A DNA stretch of 64,000 nt from Streptomyces sp. R44 (GTDB lineage: Bacteria; Actinomycetota; Actinomycetes; Streptomycetales; Streptomycetaceae). The stretch lies in the NCBI RefSeq assembly GCF_041053105.1, contig NZ_CP163444.1, positions 4,712,001 to 4,776,000 of the forward strand, given 5' to 3'. A program made the position numbers and the translations under genes. The notes beneath the pieces are model-generated. The model was not told the DNA's origin, made no database searches, and was given only the letters and a program-made list of their open reading frames with translations. This document shows, piece by piece, positions 33,003 through 40,456 of the stretch; positions within the stretch are counted from its first letter, which is position 1, and the number at the start of each line of letters is the position of its first letter.

Positions 33003-33908
33003 CTATGCGGAGATCCGGGCGGCACCTCGGTCCAACAGCAGGTCGACCACACCCGTCAGGTCCTCCTCGCCGCTGCCCGCGTCGAGCCGGCGGCGCATCA
33101 GCTCGAAGTAGGGCCGGATCAGTTCCGGGCTGACGCCCTGACCCTCGGCCGTGGCCAGGAACGTCGGCGTGCCGGCGACTTGCATGGCGAGGTGGGAGAC
33201 CACGCCGCTGGTGTAGTCCTGACTCTTCAGCCGGGCGGCGGTCCCGTGGACGCCCTGGGCCATGGCGGCGAGCCAGTCGGCGAGCAGCGGGGCGAACGCC
33301 ACGGGATCGATGTCCTCCCGGCGGATCAGCGCGAAGGCGTGCGCCGCCCCGGCGAACATCCCGTACATGCCGCTGAGCAGGGCCACGTCGTGCAGGGCGG
33401 CGAATCCGGCGTCCTCGCCGACGTACTTCGTGCCGACGGGTACGGCCAGGGCCTCCCGGTGGAGCTCGAACAGCTCCCGGGAGCCGCTGTAGAAGACGTA
33501 ACCGCCGGCCTCCGGGACACCGATCATCGGCGGGACGGCCATGATGCCGCCGTCCAGGTAACGGGCGCCCCGCTCCTCGGCCCACGCGGCCCGGGCCCGC
33601 GCCTGGGCGGGGGTCGTGGTGGTGAGGTTGACGAGGTCCTTGCCGGCCAGGTCGACGCCGTCCAGGGCGGTCCCGACGGAGGCGTCGTCGAGCAGGCAGA
33701 TCACGACGAGGCCGCTCGCCGCGACGGCCGCGGCCGCGCTGTCCGCGGCCTTCGCCCCCTCGGCGGCGAGCGCCTCCGCGCGGGCGGGGGTGCGGTTCCA
33801 GACGGTGAGCGGATACCCGGCGGCGAGCCAGGTGCGGGCGAGGGCGGTACCCATGGCACCGAGCCCGAGGAGGGTGACGGGGGACGCCTGCGTGCTGTTC
33901 TGTGTCAT
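33003..33908 (-). CDS. NADPH-dependent imine reductase-like oxidoreductase
   Basis: 301 aa from ATG 33908 (MTQNSTQASPVTLLGLGAMG). Rossmann motif LGLGAMGTALARTWLAAGYPLTVWNRTPARAEAL is the beta-hydroxyacid dehydrogenase/imine reductase signature, with NRTP giving NADPH preference. Next is VNLTTTTPAQARARAAWAEERGARYLDGGIMAVPPMIG, typical of imine reductases. The beta-HAD catalytic Lys is replaced around FAALHDVALLSGMYG (Asp/Tyr region), as in imine reductases. Divergent from an HxlR regulator with a palindrome between them, so it is likely under that regulator's control. Confidence 0.87.
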   Translation of the reverse strand: MTQNSTQASPVTLLGLGAMGTALARTWLAAGYPLTVWNRTPARAEALAAEGAKAADSAAAAVAASGLVVICLLDDASVGTALDGVDLAGKDLVNLTTTTPAQARARAAWAEERGARYLDGGIMAVPPMIGVPEAGGYVFYSGSRELFELHREALAVPVGTKYVGEDAGFAALHDVALLSGMYGMFAGAAHAFALIRREDIDPVAFAPLLADWLAAMAQGVHGTAARLKSQDYTSGVVSHLAMQVAGTPTFLATAEGQGVSPELIRPYFELMRRRLDAGSGEEDLTGVVDLLLDRGAARISA

Positions 33909-33946
33909 GCCCAAAGGCTGCGACGGGCCTCTGACCTGCTCAAGTA

Positions 33947-33962
33947 CCCACTTTCAAGTGGG
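33947..33962. promoter_or_regulatory. Palindromic operator between the reductase and HxlR genes
   Basis: CCCACTT-TC-AAGTGGG is a 7-bp-arm palindrome, flanked by GTAC and GGTTACC (outer partial symmetry). It lies 39 nt from the reductase start and 44 nt from the HxlR start. It is the likely binding site of the adjacent HxlR protein. Confidence 0.65.
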
Positions 33963-34005
33963 TGGTTACCCTGAGGTGAGTGAGGAGCTCAGGAGGGGTG
34001 GGGGC

Positions 34006-34359
34006 ATGACGACACTGAACCGACCGGGTACGCCCGACGGGCACGTCTGCGGGATCGACACCGCGATGGAGGTGATCGGCGGCAAGTGGAAGGTCCTCAT
34101 CCTCTGGGCCCTCCACGAACACCCGCACCGCCGCTTCGGCGAACTCCGCCGCCTGATCCCGGGCATCACGGAGAAGGTCCTCGCCTCCCACCTGCGCGAG
34201 ATGGAGGCGGACGGCATCGTCGACCGCGTCTCCTACGACGAGGTCCCGCCCCGCGTCGAGTACGCCCTGACCACATCCGGCCGCCGCCTCGACGAGGCCC
34301 TCGAACCGCTGGCGGCCTGGGGGCGGGAGCGGCGGGAATCCAGTAGCCCGACGCACTGA
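34006..34359 (+). CDS. HxlR-family winged-helix regulator
   Basis: 117 aa from ATG 34006, with AGGAGGGG upstream. HxlR core: CGIDTAMEVIGGKWKVLILWALHEHPHRRFGELRRLIPGITEKVLASHLREMEADGIVDRVSYDEVPPRVEYALTTSGRRL. The conserved N-terminal Cys (CGIDTA) is the redox or electrophile-sensing residue in several members (HypR, YodB). It probably regulates the divergent imine-reductase-like gene in response to reactive electrophiles. Confidence 0.92.
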   Translation: MTTLNRPGTPDGHVCGIDTAMEVIGGKWKVLILWALHEHPHRRFGELRRLIPGITEKVLASHLREMEADGIVDRVSYDEVPPRVEYALTTSGRRLDEALEPLAAWGRERRESSSPTH

Positions 34360-34381
34360 CAGCCAGCGAGGATCCGTCGTC

Positions 34382-34873
34382 ATGGGAGCGGACATCCACG
34401 GATTCATCGAGTGTCGGGTCACGTACGGCACCATCGACGAGGAGGATTCGAGCTGGTTTGCCGCCATCGACCTGTTCCTGCTGTACGGCGGACGGAGCTA
34501 CGACGCCTTCGGCTGTCTGTTCGGTGTCCGCAACTACGCCGGCTTCCGGCCTCTGGCCGAACAGCGCGGGCTGCCGCCCGACGTGACCGATGAAGTCCGG
34601 AGCGGGTACGAGAGCGACCCCACCCTCTACCACAGCGCGTCGTGGATCGGGTGGGAGGAGCTGGCCGCCGTCGACTGGGACGAGCCCGCACTGACCGTCG
34701 ACGCGCGCGACGCGTGGAGGCAGGAGGGCAAGATCATGCGAGTAGCGCGCATGACGCGCCGGGAGGCCGTGCACGAGTTCGGCGAGTGGGACCCGGTCTG
34801 GGCGACCATGAAGGCCCTCGCCGACGTGCACGGCCCCCGGTACGTGCGGCTCGTCGTCTGGTTCGACAACTAG
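34382..34873 (+). CDS. Conserved protein of unknown function (MGADIHGFIE family)
   Basis: 163 aa. The N-terminus MGADIHGFIECRVTYG is a recurrent opening in a family seen in actinobacterial and phage genomes, with no described function that I know. Other marks are FAAIDLFLLYGGRSYDAFGCLFGVRNYAGFRPLAEQRGLPPD and SASWIGWEELAAVDW. No signal or membrane segment. It may be part of the accessory content starting here. Confidence 0.75.
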   Translation: MGADIHGFIECRVTYGTIDEEDSSWFAAIDLFLLYGGRSYDAFGCLFGVRNYAGFRPLAEQRGLPPDVTDEVRSGYESDPTLYHSASWIGWEELAAVDWDEPALTVDARDAWRQEGKIMRVARMTRREAVHEFGEWDPVWATMKALADVHGPRYVRLVVWFDN

Positions 34874-35459
34874 CGCGGGTCGCCCCCGTCGGGACGTCGC
34901 CCTGTACGGCCGCCAGCTCCTGATGACCAGCGTGCAGCCGGACTCCGCGTGCTGCCGCATCTTCCTGCGCCGCTCCGAGGCCACGACCGGGCCGGGCGTG
35001 GACCCCGCGCCCCGCCGGCCCGGCAGGTTCGGCGCATCGGAGGGCAGGGCCCGCAGCAGATCGATCGGCAGAGCCGCCGGGGGCCTGCTGTGACCTCGGC
35101 CCACGAAAGCGCGCCACGGTGGCGGGAAAGCCGGACGGTCGTCCGCCACGTGTGTCTCCAGCAACCACCCACCGACCCCGGCCACGCTTCCTCGTTGCCG
35201 TGACCGCCGCCGCGGCGGCGGTCAGGCGCCTGGGGCGAGGCGGTGCCTCCGAGCGCCGGGGTCCCCGTACGGCGGGTTGCGCTTACCTACTTAAGACGGG
35301 GCGACCAGGGCGAGGCCTCGACCTGCGTGAATGCCGGAGTCGCGTTGCGACCCCGACTCCTGACTATGCAGATTTGAATAGAAAGCATCCTGTGGAGCTT
35401 GAGGCGATGCCAGAATGGGTGATCGGCGTAGGTCTCGGATATAGCCCCGGAGGTACCCT
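34874..35459. other. Intergenic stretch without a convincing gene
   Basis: No reading frame here has a ribosome site or family resemblance. The right part (35355-35445) is clearly lower in GC (TGACTATGCAGATTTGAATA and onward) than anything else in the window, and probably holds the promoter of the RepL-like gene. It could be the left junction of the accessory island. No tRNA or obvious att repeat was seen. Confidence 0.5.
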
Positions 35460-35966
35460 GTGCGTGCGGCCCGACGAGTGACCAAGATCGAGACGGTCAA
35501 CCGGACCACTGGCGAGGTGCAGGACCTCACTGTCCACTCGTCGGTCGGAGCCGCACACGGGCTCTGGTTCCGGGGAGGTGGGTTCACCACGATGGGATAC
35601 GACGCACACAACGCCCTCGCCGAGGCTGACCTCAGCGGGGCGTCCTACAAGCTGTTCCACAAGATGTGCGCCCTTCAGAACCGGAAGGACCACGGTCTCG
35701 TCCGCGTGGAGAGCCAGGTCAAATTCGCCGAGCAGGTGGGCATGTCCCAGTCGTCCGTCTCACGGTCCCTGCGGCAGCTCGCCGAGGCCGGATTCATCTA
35801 CCCCGACGGCCGTGATTGGCGCATTCGCCCCGACTTCGCGTTCAACGGCAACGGTGCCGCGCAGGGCCAGGCCGTACAGAACATCCCCGCCGCGACCCCC
35901 GACCCGTACGCACGGAAGGGCGCCGAGCTGACCGTCATAGACGGCGGCGACGCCAGCGACACGTGA
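35460..35966 (+). CDS. RepL-like winged-helix protein
   Basis: 168 aa from GTG 35460, behind GGAGG with 6-nt spacing. The core (~residues 45-130) is a winged helix: LSGASYKLFHKMCALQNRKDHGLVRVESQVKFAEQVGMSQSSVSRSLRQLAEAGFIYPDGRDWRIRPDFAFNGN. The ending RPDFAFNGNG recalls the NPxxxFKG motif of plasmid RepL replication proteins, so this is either a plasmid-derived replication protein relic or a MarR-like regulator. It marks the left side of the RiPP-containing accessory region. Confidence 0.72.
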   Translation: MRAARRVTKIETVNRTTGEVQDLTVHSSVGAAHGLWFRGGGFTTMGYDAHNALAEADLSGASYKLFHKMCALQNRKDHGLVRVESQVKFAEQVGMSQSSVSRSLRQLAEAGFIYPDGRDWRIRPDFAFNGNGAAQGQAVQNIPAATPDPYARKGAELTVIDGGDASDT

Positions 35967-35975
35967 GCGACCGCC

Positions 35976-36536
35976 CTAGCGGACCTCCTCCTCAGGCGTA
36001 GCGATCTTCCTGATCATCGCGGAGAGCAGGGGTGACTCGGGGGACGGTTGGCTCATGCCGATCACCTGGTATCCCCATGACTCGTAGACGCGCTGGACCT
36101 TTCCGTCGCCCGCTGCCGCATTGACCATGAGTGACACGTAGGTCTCACTGCGTCCGGCGAGCAGTTCGTCGTGGATGCGCCGTGCCAGGCCGGTCCCCCG
36201 GTAGGGCACCGTCACGCCGATCTCCTTGAGGGCCAGAGCCGGGGAGCCGCTGAATCCGGCGTCGACTTCGCCCATCCTCGTCCACCAGCGGTCACCGCTC
36301 TCCACGGTGTTTCCGTACGCGTAGCCCACTGGCCGGCCCTCGGGGGCGAAGGCCAGCACCGCCCCGAACCCTGGCTCCCTGCCGTGGCGCTCCAGGCGTT
36401 CGGCGAAGGTCGGCACCGCGTAGTTCGGCAGGTGAAGCAGAGGCTCGCGTACCTTCGCGTACGCCGCGATCAACGGAGCCATGACCTCCTCGACATCCTT
36501 GGGGGCACTGCCGTAGTGGCGGAGTCGTGGGGTCAT
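35976..36536 (-). CDS. GNAT family N-acetyltransferase
   Basis: 186 aa from ATG 36536 (MTPRLRHYGSAPKDVEEVMA). GNAT core: GRPVGYAYGNTVESGDRWW, then the beta4 strand LALKEIGVTVPYRGTGLARRIHDELLAGR (acetyl-CoA loop RGTGLA), SLMVNAAAGDGKVQRVYESWGYQVIG at the C-terminus. Its ATG overlaps the XRE-TPR gene stop (ATGA), so the two are one operon. This GNAT/XRE pairing at the edge of a RiPP cluster may include a tailoring acetyltransferase, but the substrate is unknown. Confidence 0.87.
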   Translation of the reverse strand: MTPRLRHYGSAPKDVEEVMAPLIAAYAKVREPLLHLPNYAVPTFAERLERHGREPGFGAVLAFAPEGRPVGYAYGNTVESGDRWWTRMGEVDAGFSGSPALALKEIGVTVPYRGTGLARRIHDELLAGRSETYVSLMVNAAAGDGKVQRVYESWGYQVIGMSQPSPESPLLSAMIRKIATPEEEVR

Positions 36537-37792
36537 GCGGTCTGCCTCCAGGTGTCGCGGGCGTACTGGTTCCAGGTGTGGGCGAGGGCGGCGCCGGGGG
36601 CGATTGTCTCCAGGCGTCGGCCGAAGGTGTGGAGCATCCCCACGACGCGGGGGTGGCGGATCGAGGCATCGGCCGGGACTGACATGGCGCTTGCGATGGC
36701 GGTTTCCACGTCTCCTTGTTCCAGCTGGGCCCGTGCGACGCGGGTCGTGGCGATGGCTTTGGACCGGTGCATGTGGGGGCGTAGGGCGGCGAGGCAGCGA
36801 TGACCGTGGGCCTCCGCCCGCTCGAAGTCGCCGAGGGCGAGGAACGCCGACAAGGCGAGGCTGTCGAGTTCGGCCTGGTCGTAGAAGGCGTTCATCCACA
36901 CAGGACGCTGCGCCTGTGGATAGGCGCGCAGCATGGCGTCCTGGGACTGGTCGAAGGCGCGGCGAGCGGCCGTGCCGTCTCCGGCCGCCCCGTGGATCGC
37001 GCCCTGTCTGGCCAGGCCGAGGGAGGCGAACATGGGGTCCTGGCGGGTGATGTTCAACTTCCGGGCCACGTCATTGGCAGCGGCAGCGTCGGCCGGGCGC
37101 CCCATGTGCCGGTACATCGTGCCCGCGTGGGACCAGATGCGGAACTTGATGTACGGATCACCGGCCATCTCGGCGAGCTGCTGGGCGACACGCATGTGCC
37201 TGGTAGCGTCCTCGAACCGGCGCCCGTCGATGGCGGCCCACATCGCGGAGGAACGGAACGCGGCAGCCGAGGCGTAGACCTGCTTCCTCACGCGCTGACT
37301 GGCATGGCCGGAAGCCTGGAGGGACAGCGCTTCGTCCGCGAGCGCTGCGGCCTTGTGCTCGATGGCGAGCTGTCCGCCGTGGCGGTGGTCGTTGGCGACG
37401 ACGTCGGCGAATCTGCGGTGGAGCCGCTCGATGTCGCTGGCGCCGACCCGTCGGGGAACGCTGAATGCCGGGGCGGCTGATGTGAGGGCGATGGCCGTCC
37501 CGGCCGTGATGAACTGGCGGCGTTCCACTGGGCCCTCCGGTGGTGCTGTGGTGCTGGGGCATGCGAACCCCAGGTCTTTCAACGAGCAGCGGAAGACCGC
37601 TTCCAGCGCCTTGCGTGTGCGGCCGATCGGGCGCCGGGTGGCTCCGCTGATCAGATTCCGCACGGTCCGGTCCGACACGTCGCCGGGCCTGCCGGTGATG
37701 TCCAGCAGCGCGGCGTTCATCCGAGCCGCCAACTCTTCTTGCGTGAGGCCTAAGTCGGCCATTTGTTGCTTCAACACGGCGTTGACTGCCAC
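36533..37792 (-). CDS. XRE-family regulator with TPR-like C-terminal domain
   Basis: 419 aa from GTG 37792 (VAVNAVLKQQMADLGLTQEE). The N-terminal helix-turn-helix is LTQEELAARMNAALLDITGRPGDVSDRTVRNLISGATRRP. A linker with ERRQFITAGTAIALTSAAPA resembles a twin-arginine segment, common in this Streptomyces regulator family. The C-terminal two-thirds is helical TPR-like repeats (AADEALSLQASG, AAADAAAANDVARKLN, DFERAEAHGHRCLAAL). Divergent from the RiPP genes across 221 bp, so it is the obvious candidate regulator. TPR domains often bind signalling peptides, so the RiPP or a quorum peptide is a plausible ligand. Confidence 0.85.
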   Translation of the reverse strand: MAVNAVLKQQMADLGLTQEELAARMNAALLDITGRPGDVSDRTVRNLISGATRRPIGRTRKALEAVFRCSLKDLGFACPSTTAPPEGPVERRQFITAGTAIALTSAAPAFSVPRRVGASDIERLHRRFADVVANDHRHGGQLAIEHKAAALADEALSLQASGHASQRVRKQVYASAAAFRSSAMWAAIDGRRFEDATRHMRVAQQLAEMAGDPYIKFRIWSHAGTMYRHMGRPADAAAANDVARKLNITRQDPMFASLGLARQGAIHGAAGDGTAARRAFDQSQDAMLRAYPQAQRPVWMNAFYDQAELDSLALSAFLALGDFERAEAHGHRCLAALRPHMHRSKAIATTRVARAQLEQGDVETAIASAMSVPADASIRHPRVVGMLHTFGRRLETIAPGAALAHTWNQYARDTWRQTA

Positions 37793-38013
37793 GAAAGAGA
37801 ACGTAGACCCGGCGCACCCTCGGAGCCAGGGACTTCGCAAAGCGCTCGCAAAGTCTTCCGGTCGCTGACCATGCCTCGCTCGCCAACCTTTCCTGTTCCG
37901 GAGTGGGGGTCGCGCCGTTGACTGATCACACGCCGTCCGGGTGTGGGCCGATCAGTGAAGGCTCCCCCTACCTGCCCGGACGGCCGCCGAGATCCCGACG
38001 GAAGGAGCAGGCG

Positions 38014-38187
38014 ATGGACAGCTCTCTCCCCCGCCGCACGCCTGGAGCGAGCGGAAACGAGCACGGAGCGCCGACACCGGAGTACGGCGTTCCGAGCCGC
38101 GAATTGCGTGAACGGGCGGCCGGCGGCTGGGAGCGGTTCCTGCGTCGTTTCGCCCTCGATCAGGCTGGCCGGGAGGGCGAGGCGTGA
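38014..38187 (+). CDS. Small protein of the RiPP locus with GWxxFLxRF motif
   Basis: 57 aa from ATG 38014, behind GAAGGAG (MDSSLPRRTPGASGNEHGAP). The second half, EYGVPSRELRERAAGGWERFLRRFALDQ, is likely an amphipathic helix. It matches the 48-aa protein at 18680 and in both places the stop overlaps the start of a VRDIAS-domain gene (GTGA). Function unknown. It is the first gene of the RiPP transcript and could be an accessory or substrate-presenting protein. It has no cyclophane-type repeats, so it is not the likely precursor. Confidence 0.72.
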   Translation: MDSSLPRRTPGASGNEHGAPTPEYGVPSRELRERAAGGWERFLRRFALDQAGREGEA

Positions 38188-39530
38188 ACACCATCGACCA
38201 CGCCGGGTACGAGCAGCACGAGCTGCTCGGGCATCAGGTACGGGATATCGCTTCCCAGAGCGAGGGCGAGCTCATGGCTGTCACGCACGAAGTGCACGAC
38301 GACGGCCGTGTGGTCCGCATCGCGCACATCCGTCCCGCCTCCGGCGTGGAGTGGTCGACGGCCGTCGCCAACGTCCGGGCCGTCCGACCGACCGAGTGGA
38401 GAGCCATGACCTCGCACCGTCCCCAGAGGCTCGCGACCGTCCCTCGTGCGGTGATCATGCAGCCGACGACGCGGTGCCTGCCCATGGACTGTACGTACTG
38501 CTACCTGCCGCTGCGGAAGAAGACGCTCCTCATGACGGTGGATGTCGCCAGGGCAGTGGCCGCGCCGGTCAATGCATGGGCGGCCGATGACCCGGCATTC
38601 GAGGTCGTCTGGCACGGGGGCGAGCCCTTGGCCACGGGGCGGGAACACCTGGCCGCGCTGATGGCCCCCTTCGAGGGCGTGAAGCACTCCGTGCAGACGA
38701 ACGCCGCCCTCGTCGACGACGCCTGGTGCGAGTTCCTGCTGGACCACGACGTGGCCGTGGGGGTCAGCATCGACGGTCCCGTAGACATGAACACCCACCG
38801 TGTGACCCTGGCCGGGCACCCCGGATTCCACGTGACGATGCGGGGAATCGACCGCCTCCGCCGTCACGGCATCCCGTTCTCCGCGATCGCAGTCGTCTCC
38901 GACCCCGACCCGGCGAACGCTGCCCGTCTGTACGAGTTCTTCGCCGAACTCGGTGCCACCACGCTCGGCGTGAACATCGAAGAGGAGGAGGGTGTCAATC
39001 GCTCCGTACAGGCGACCGACTCCGTCCGTACGGCGGAGTTCTGGGCCGCCCGCACCGCCGCCTGGCGGGACAACCCAGTCATACGGCTGCGGGAGATTCA
39101 GCGCGTACTGAACTTCGCCGGTGCGGTTCTGCAGAACCAGGTCACGGCGTCACTCCCGGCCTCCGACCCGTGGGACCCGCTGCCCACCGTCGCCCATGAC
39201 GGCGGCGTGGTCATGCTCTCGCCCGAGCTGGCCGGATTCACCGACGACCGGTTCGGCGACTTCACCACCGGCAACGTGCTCCACCTCGGCCTCGACGTCC
39301 TCGTTGCCGAGGCCGAGAAACGCACCCCATGGATCACCGAGTTCTGGAAGGGCGTCGACGCCTGCCGCGCCGCATGCCCCTACTTCGCCTTCTGCGGTGG
39401 AGCCCACCCTGCCAACCGGTACTTCGAACACGGCGGCCGGCTGGATGGAACCAGGACCCGGTACTGCACCACCGCCAAGATCGCCCTGATGGAAGGAGTA
39501 ACGCGCCATGTCCGCGCACATGCCCACTGA
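38184..39530 (+). CDS. Radical SAM/SPASM peptide maturase with N-terminal accessory domain (cyclophane RiPP)
   Basis: 448 aa from GTG 38184. Residues 8-73 form a beta-rich domain (VRDIASQSEGELMAV ... EWSTAVANVRA) that exists as a separate protein at 18823. The radical SAM core begins near residue 85 (RAVIMQPTTRC). Cluster cysteines are C98, C103 and C106 in CLPMDCTYC, giving CX4CX2C rather than CX3CX2C. VWHGGEPLA is the SAM-binding GGE motif. The C-terminal auxiliary-cluster cysteines are C394, C398, C404 (CRAACPYFAFCGGAHPANRY) and C428, a SPASM-like set. The adjacent precursor has Phe/Trp-X-Asn/Asp repeats, so three-residue cyclophane formation is the inferred reaction. An internal ATG at 38406 behind GGAGAG could give a core-only product. 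Confidence 0.88.
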   Translation: MNTIDHAGYEQHELLGHQVRDIASQSEGELMAVTHEVHDDGRVVRIAHIRPASGVEWSTAVANVRAVRPTEWRAMTSHRPQRLATVPRAVIMQPTTRCLPMDCTYCYLPLRKKTLLMTVDVARAVAAPVNAWAADDPAFEVVWHGGEPLATGREHLAALMAPFEGVKHSVQTNAALVDDAWCEFLLDHDVAVGVSIDGPVDMNTHRVTLAGHPGFHVTMRGIDRLRRHGIPFSAIAVVSDPDPANAARLYEFFAELGATTLGVNIEEEEGVNRSVQATDSVRTAEFWAARTAAWRDNPVIRLREIQRVLNFAGAVLQNQVTASLPASDPWDPLPTVAHDGGVVMLSPELAGFTDDRFGDFTTGNVLHLGLDVLVAEAEKRTPWITEFWKGVDACRAACPYFAFCGGAHPANRYFEHGGRLDGTRTRYCTTAKIALMEGVTRHVRAHAH

Positions 39531-39693
39531 CGCCGCCACCCTCGTGATGGACTCGCCCCACGGCTTCCGGTCCCTGCTGGAGGCTGCTGGGACACAGGCC
39601 CTGGCCACCTTCGACAACCGGCCCACGTGGGACAACCCCACTCCGGTGTTCGACAACCGGCCCACCTGGGACGACTGGAGCAAGAAGTCCTAG
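39508..39693 (+). CDS. RiPP precursor peptide with tandem FDNRPTWD core motifs
   Basis: 61 aa from ATG 39508, behind GAAGGAG, overlapping the maturase end by 23 nt. A leader of about 34 residues (SPHGFRSLLEAAGTQALA) precedes a core with two copies of FDNRPTWD(N/D) at residues 35-43 and 48-56, period 13. Candidate aromatic-X-X crosslinks are F35-N37, W41-N43, F48-N50 and W54-D56; W57-S58-K59 is a further possible site. The layout resembles multi-cyclophane RiPP precursors (I recall AmcA-type annotations). No transporter or leader peptidase gene is adjacent. Confidence 0.85.
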   Translation: MSAHMPTDAATLVMDSPHGFRSLLEAAGTQALATFDNRPTWDNPTPVFDNRPTWDDWSKKS

Positions 39694-39707
39694 CCCCCCG
39701 TTGACCT

Positions 39708-39742
39708 CGGGGCGGTCTCGCCAACCCTGCGGGACCGCCCCG
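39708..39742 (+). terminator. Attenuating hairpin after the precursor gene
   Basis: CGGGGCGGTC (39708-39717) and GACCGCCCCG (39733-39742) form a 10-bp stem with a 15-nt loop, starting 15 nt after the precursor stop. No U-tract, so it may only partly terminate or stabilise the upstream mRNA, raising precursor output relative to downstream genes. Confidence 0.6.
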
Positions 39743-39768
39743 GTGCCACGACAGAACGGAGCACCACC

Positions 39769-40440
39769 ATGGCCACCCGAGTCTTCAGGCACGTCACCGT
39801 GACGACCCCGGACCTGGACGAGGCCGACCTGTACCTGTCGACCGTCGAAACCCTCGACAGCGCGCGCGGAATCGTCCAGGACTTCGCCTTCGGAGACGCG
39901 GACCTGCGGTCGCTCGACTTGGACACCCGGCTCATCACCGGCCGCATCAAGGGCGTCCACTCCCAGCGCGTCGAGTTCCAGGCCTTGAATCTGCACCGCG
40001 TGGAGATCAGGGACAGTGATCTCCGCTCGGTCCGCTGGGGCGAGAGCAAGCTGACCCGAGTGGTGGTCCGCGACTGCAAGCTCATGGGCGCCGCGCTGGA
40101 CGGCTTGGTGCTGGACGACGTGCTGTTCGAGGGGTGCAGGTTCGACTACGCGGCATTCGACAAGATCCGCGTCACCGGACCCCTGGTTTTCACAGGCTGT
40201 GTGTTCACCGAAGCCGTGTTCAGCGACTGCGATCTGTCCGATGCGGTGTTCTTCGACTGCACCCTCAGGCTCACGGAGTTCGGCGCCGGCCGTTACCGGG
40301 ACACGGACCTGCGCGGCAACGACCTGTCGAAGATCCGAGGCGTCACGAACCTGGCCAAGGTTCGCATCGATCACACCCAACAGGCCGACCTTGCTCACGC
40401 CTTGGTGAACGAACTCGACATCACAGTTGGTGACAACTGA
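39769..40440 (+). CDS. Pentapeptide-repeat protein of the RiPP cluster (candidate immunity)
   Basis: 223 aa. Pentapeptide-type units run from about residue 35 to 190: FAFGDADLRSLDLDTRLITGRIKG, LHRVEIRDSDLRSVRWGESKLTRVVVRDCKLMGAALDG and VFSDCDLSDAVFFDCTLRLTEF. A short tail follows, HTQQADLAHALVNELDITVGDN. The fold is a right-handed beta-helix, rod-like and DNA-mimicking in gyrase-protecting relatives such as McbG and AlbG, which confer immunity to their gyrase-targeting peptides. Immunity is inferred from position between precursor and tailoring gene. It is a paralogue of the protein at 3354. Confidence 0.85.
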   Translation: MATRVFRHVTVTTPDLDEADLYLSTVETLDSARGIVQDFAFGDADLRSLDLDTRLITGRIKGVHSQRVEFQALNLHRVEIRDSDLRSVRWGESKLTRVVVRDCKLMGAALDGLVLDDVLFEGCRFDYAAFDKIRVTGPLVFTGCVFTEAVFSDCDLSDAVFFDCTLRLTEFGAGRYRDTDLRGNDLSKIRGVTNLAKVRIDHTQQADLAHALVNELDITVGDN

Positions 40441-40456
40441 CCACAGGAGGACTCCC

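Noticed and set aside
34874..35354. Possible degraded gene after 34873
   Set aside because: No frame shows consistent family similarity or a start signal; recorded as an intergenic stretch.
38014..38187. The 57-aa protein as the RiPP precursor
   Set aside because: It lacks repeated aromatic-X-Asn/Asp motifs, and its paralogue at 18680 occurs without any maturase; the 61-aa peptide at 39508 fits far better.
39508..39693. Reading the precursor as an FxsA-, sactipeptide- or lanthipeptide-type substrate
   Set aside because: No Cys in the peptide and no C-terminal FxSxx motif; the FDN/WDN repeats point to cyclophanes.
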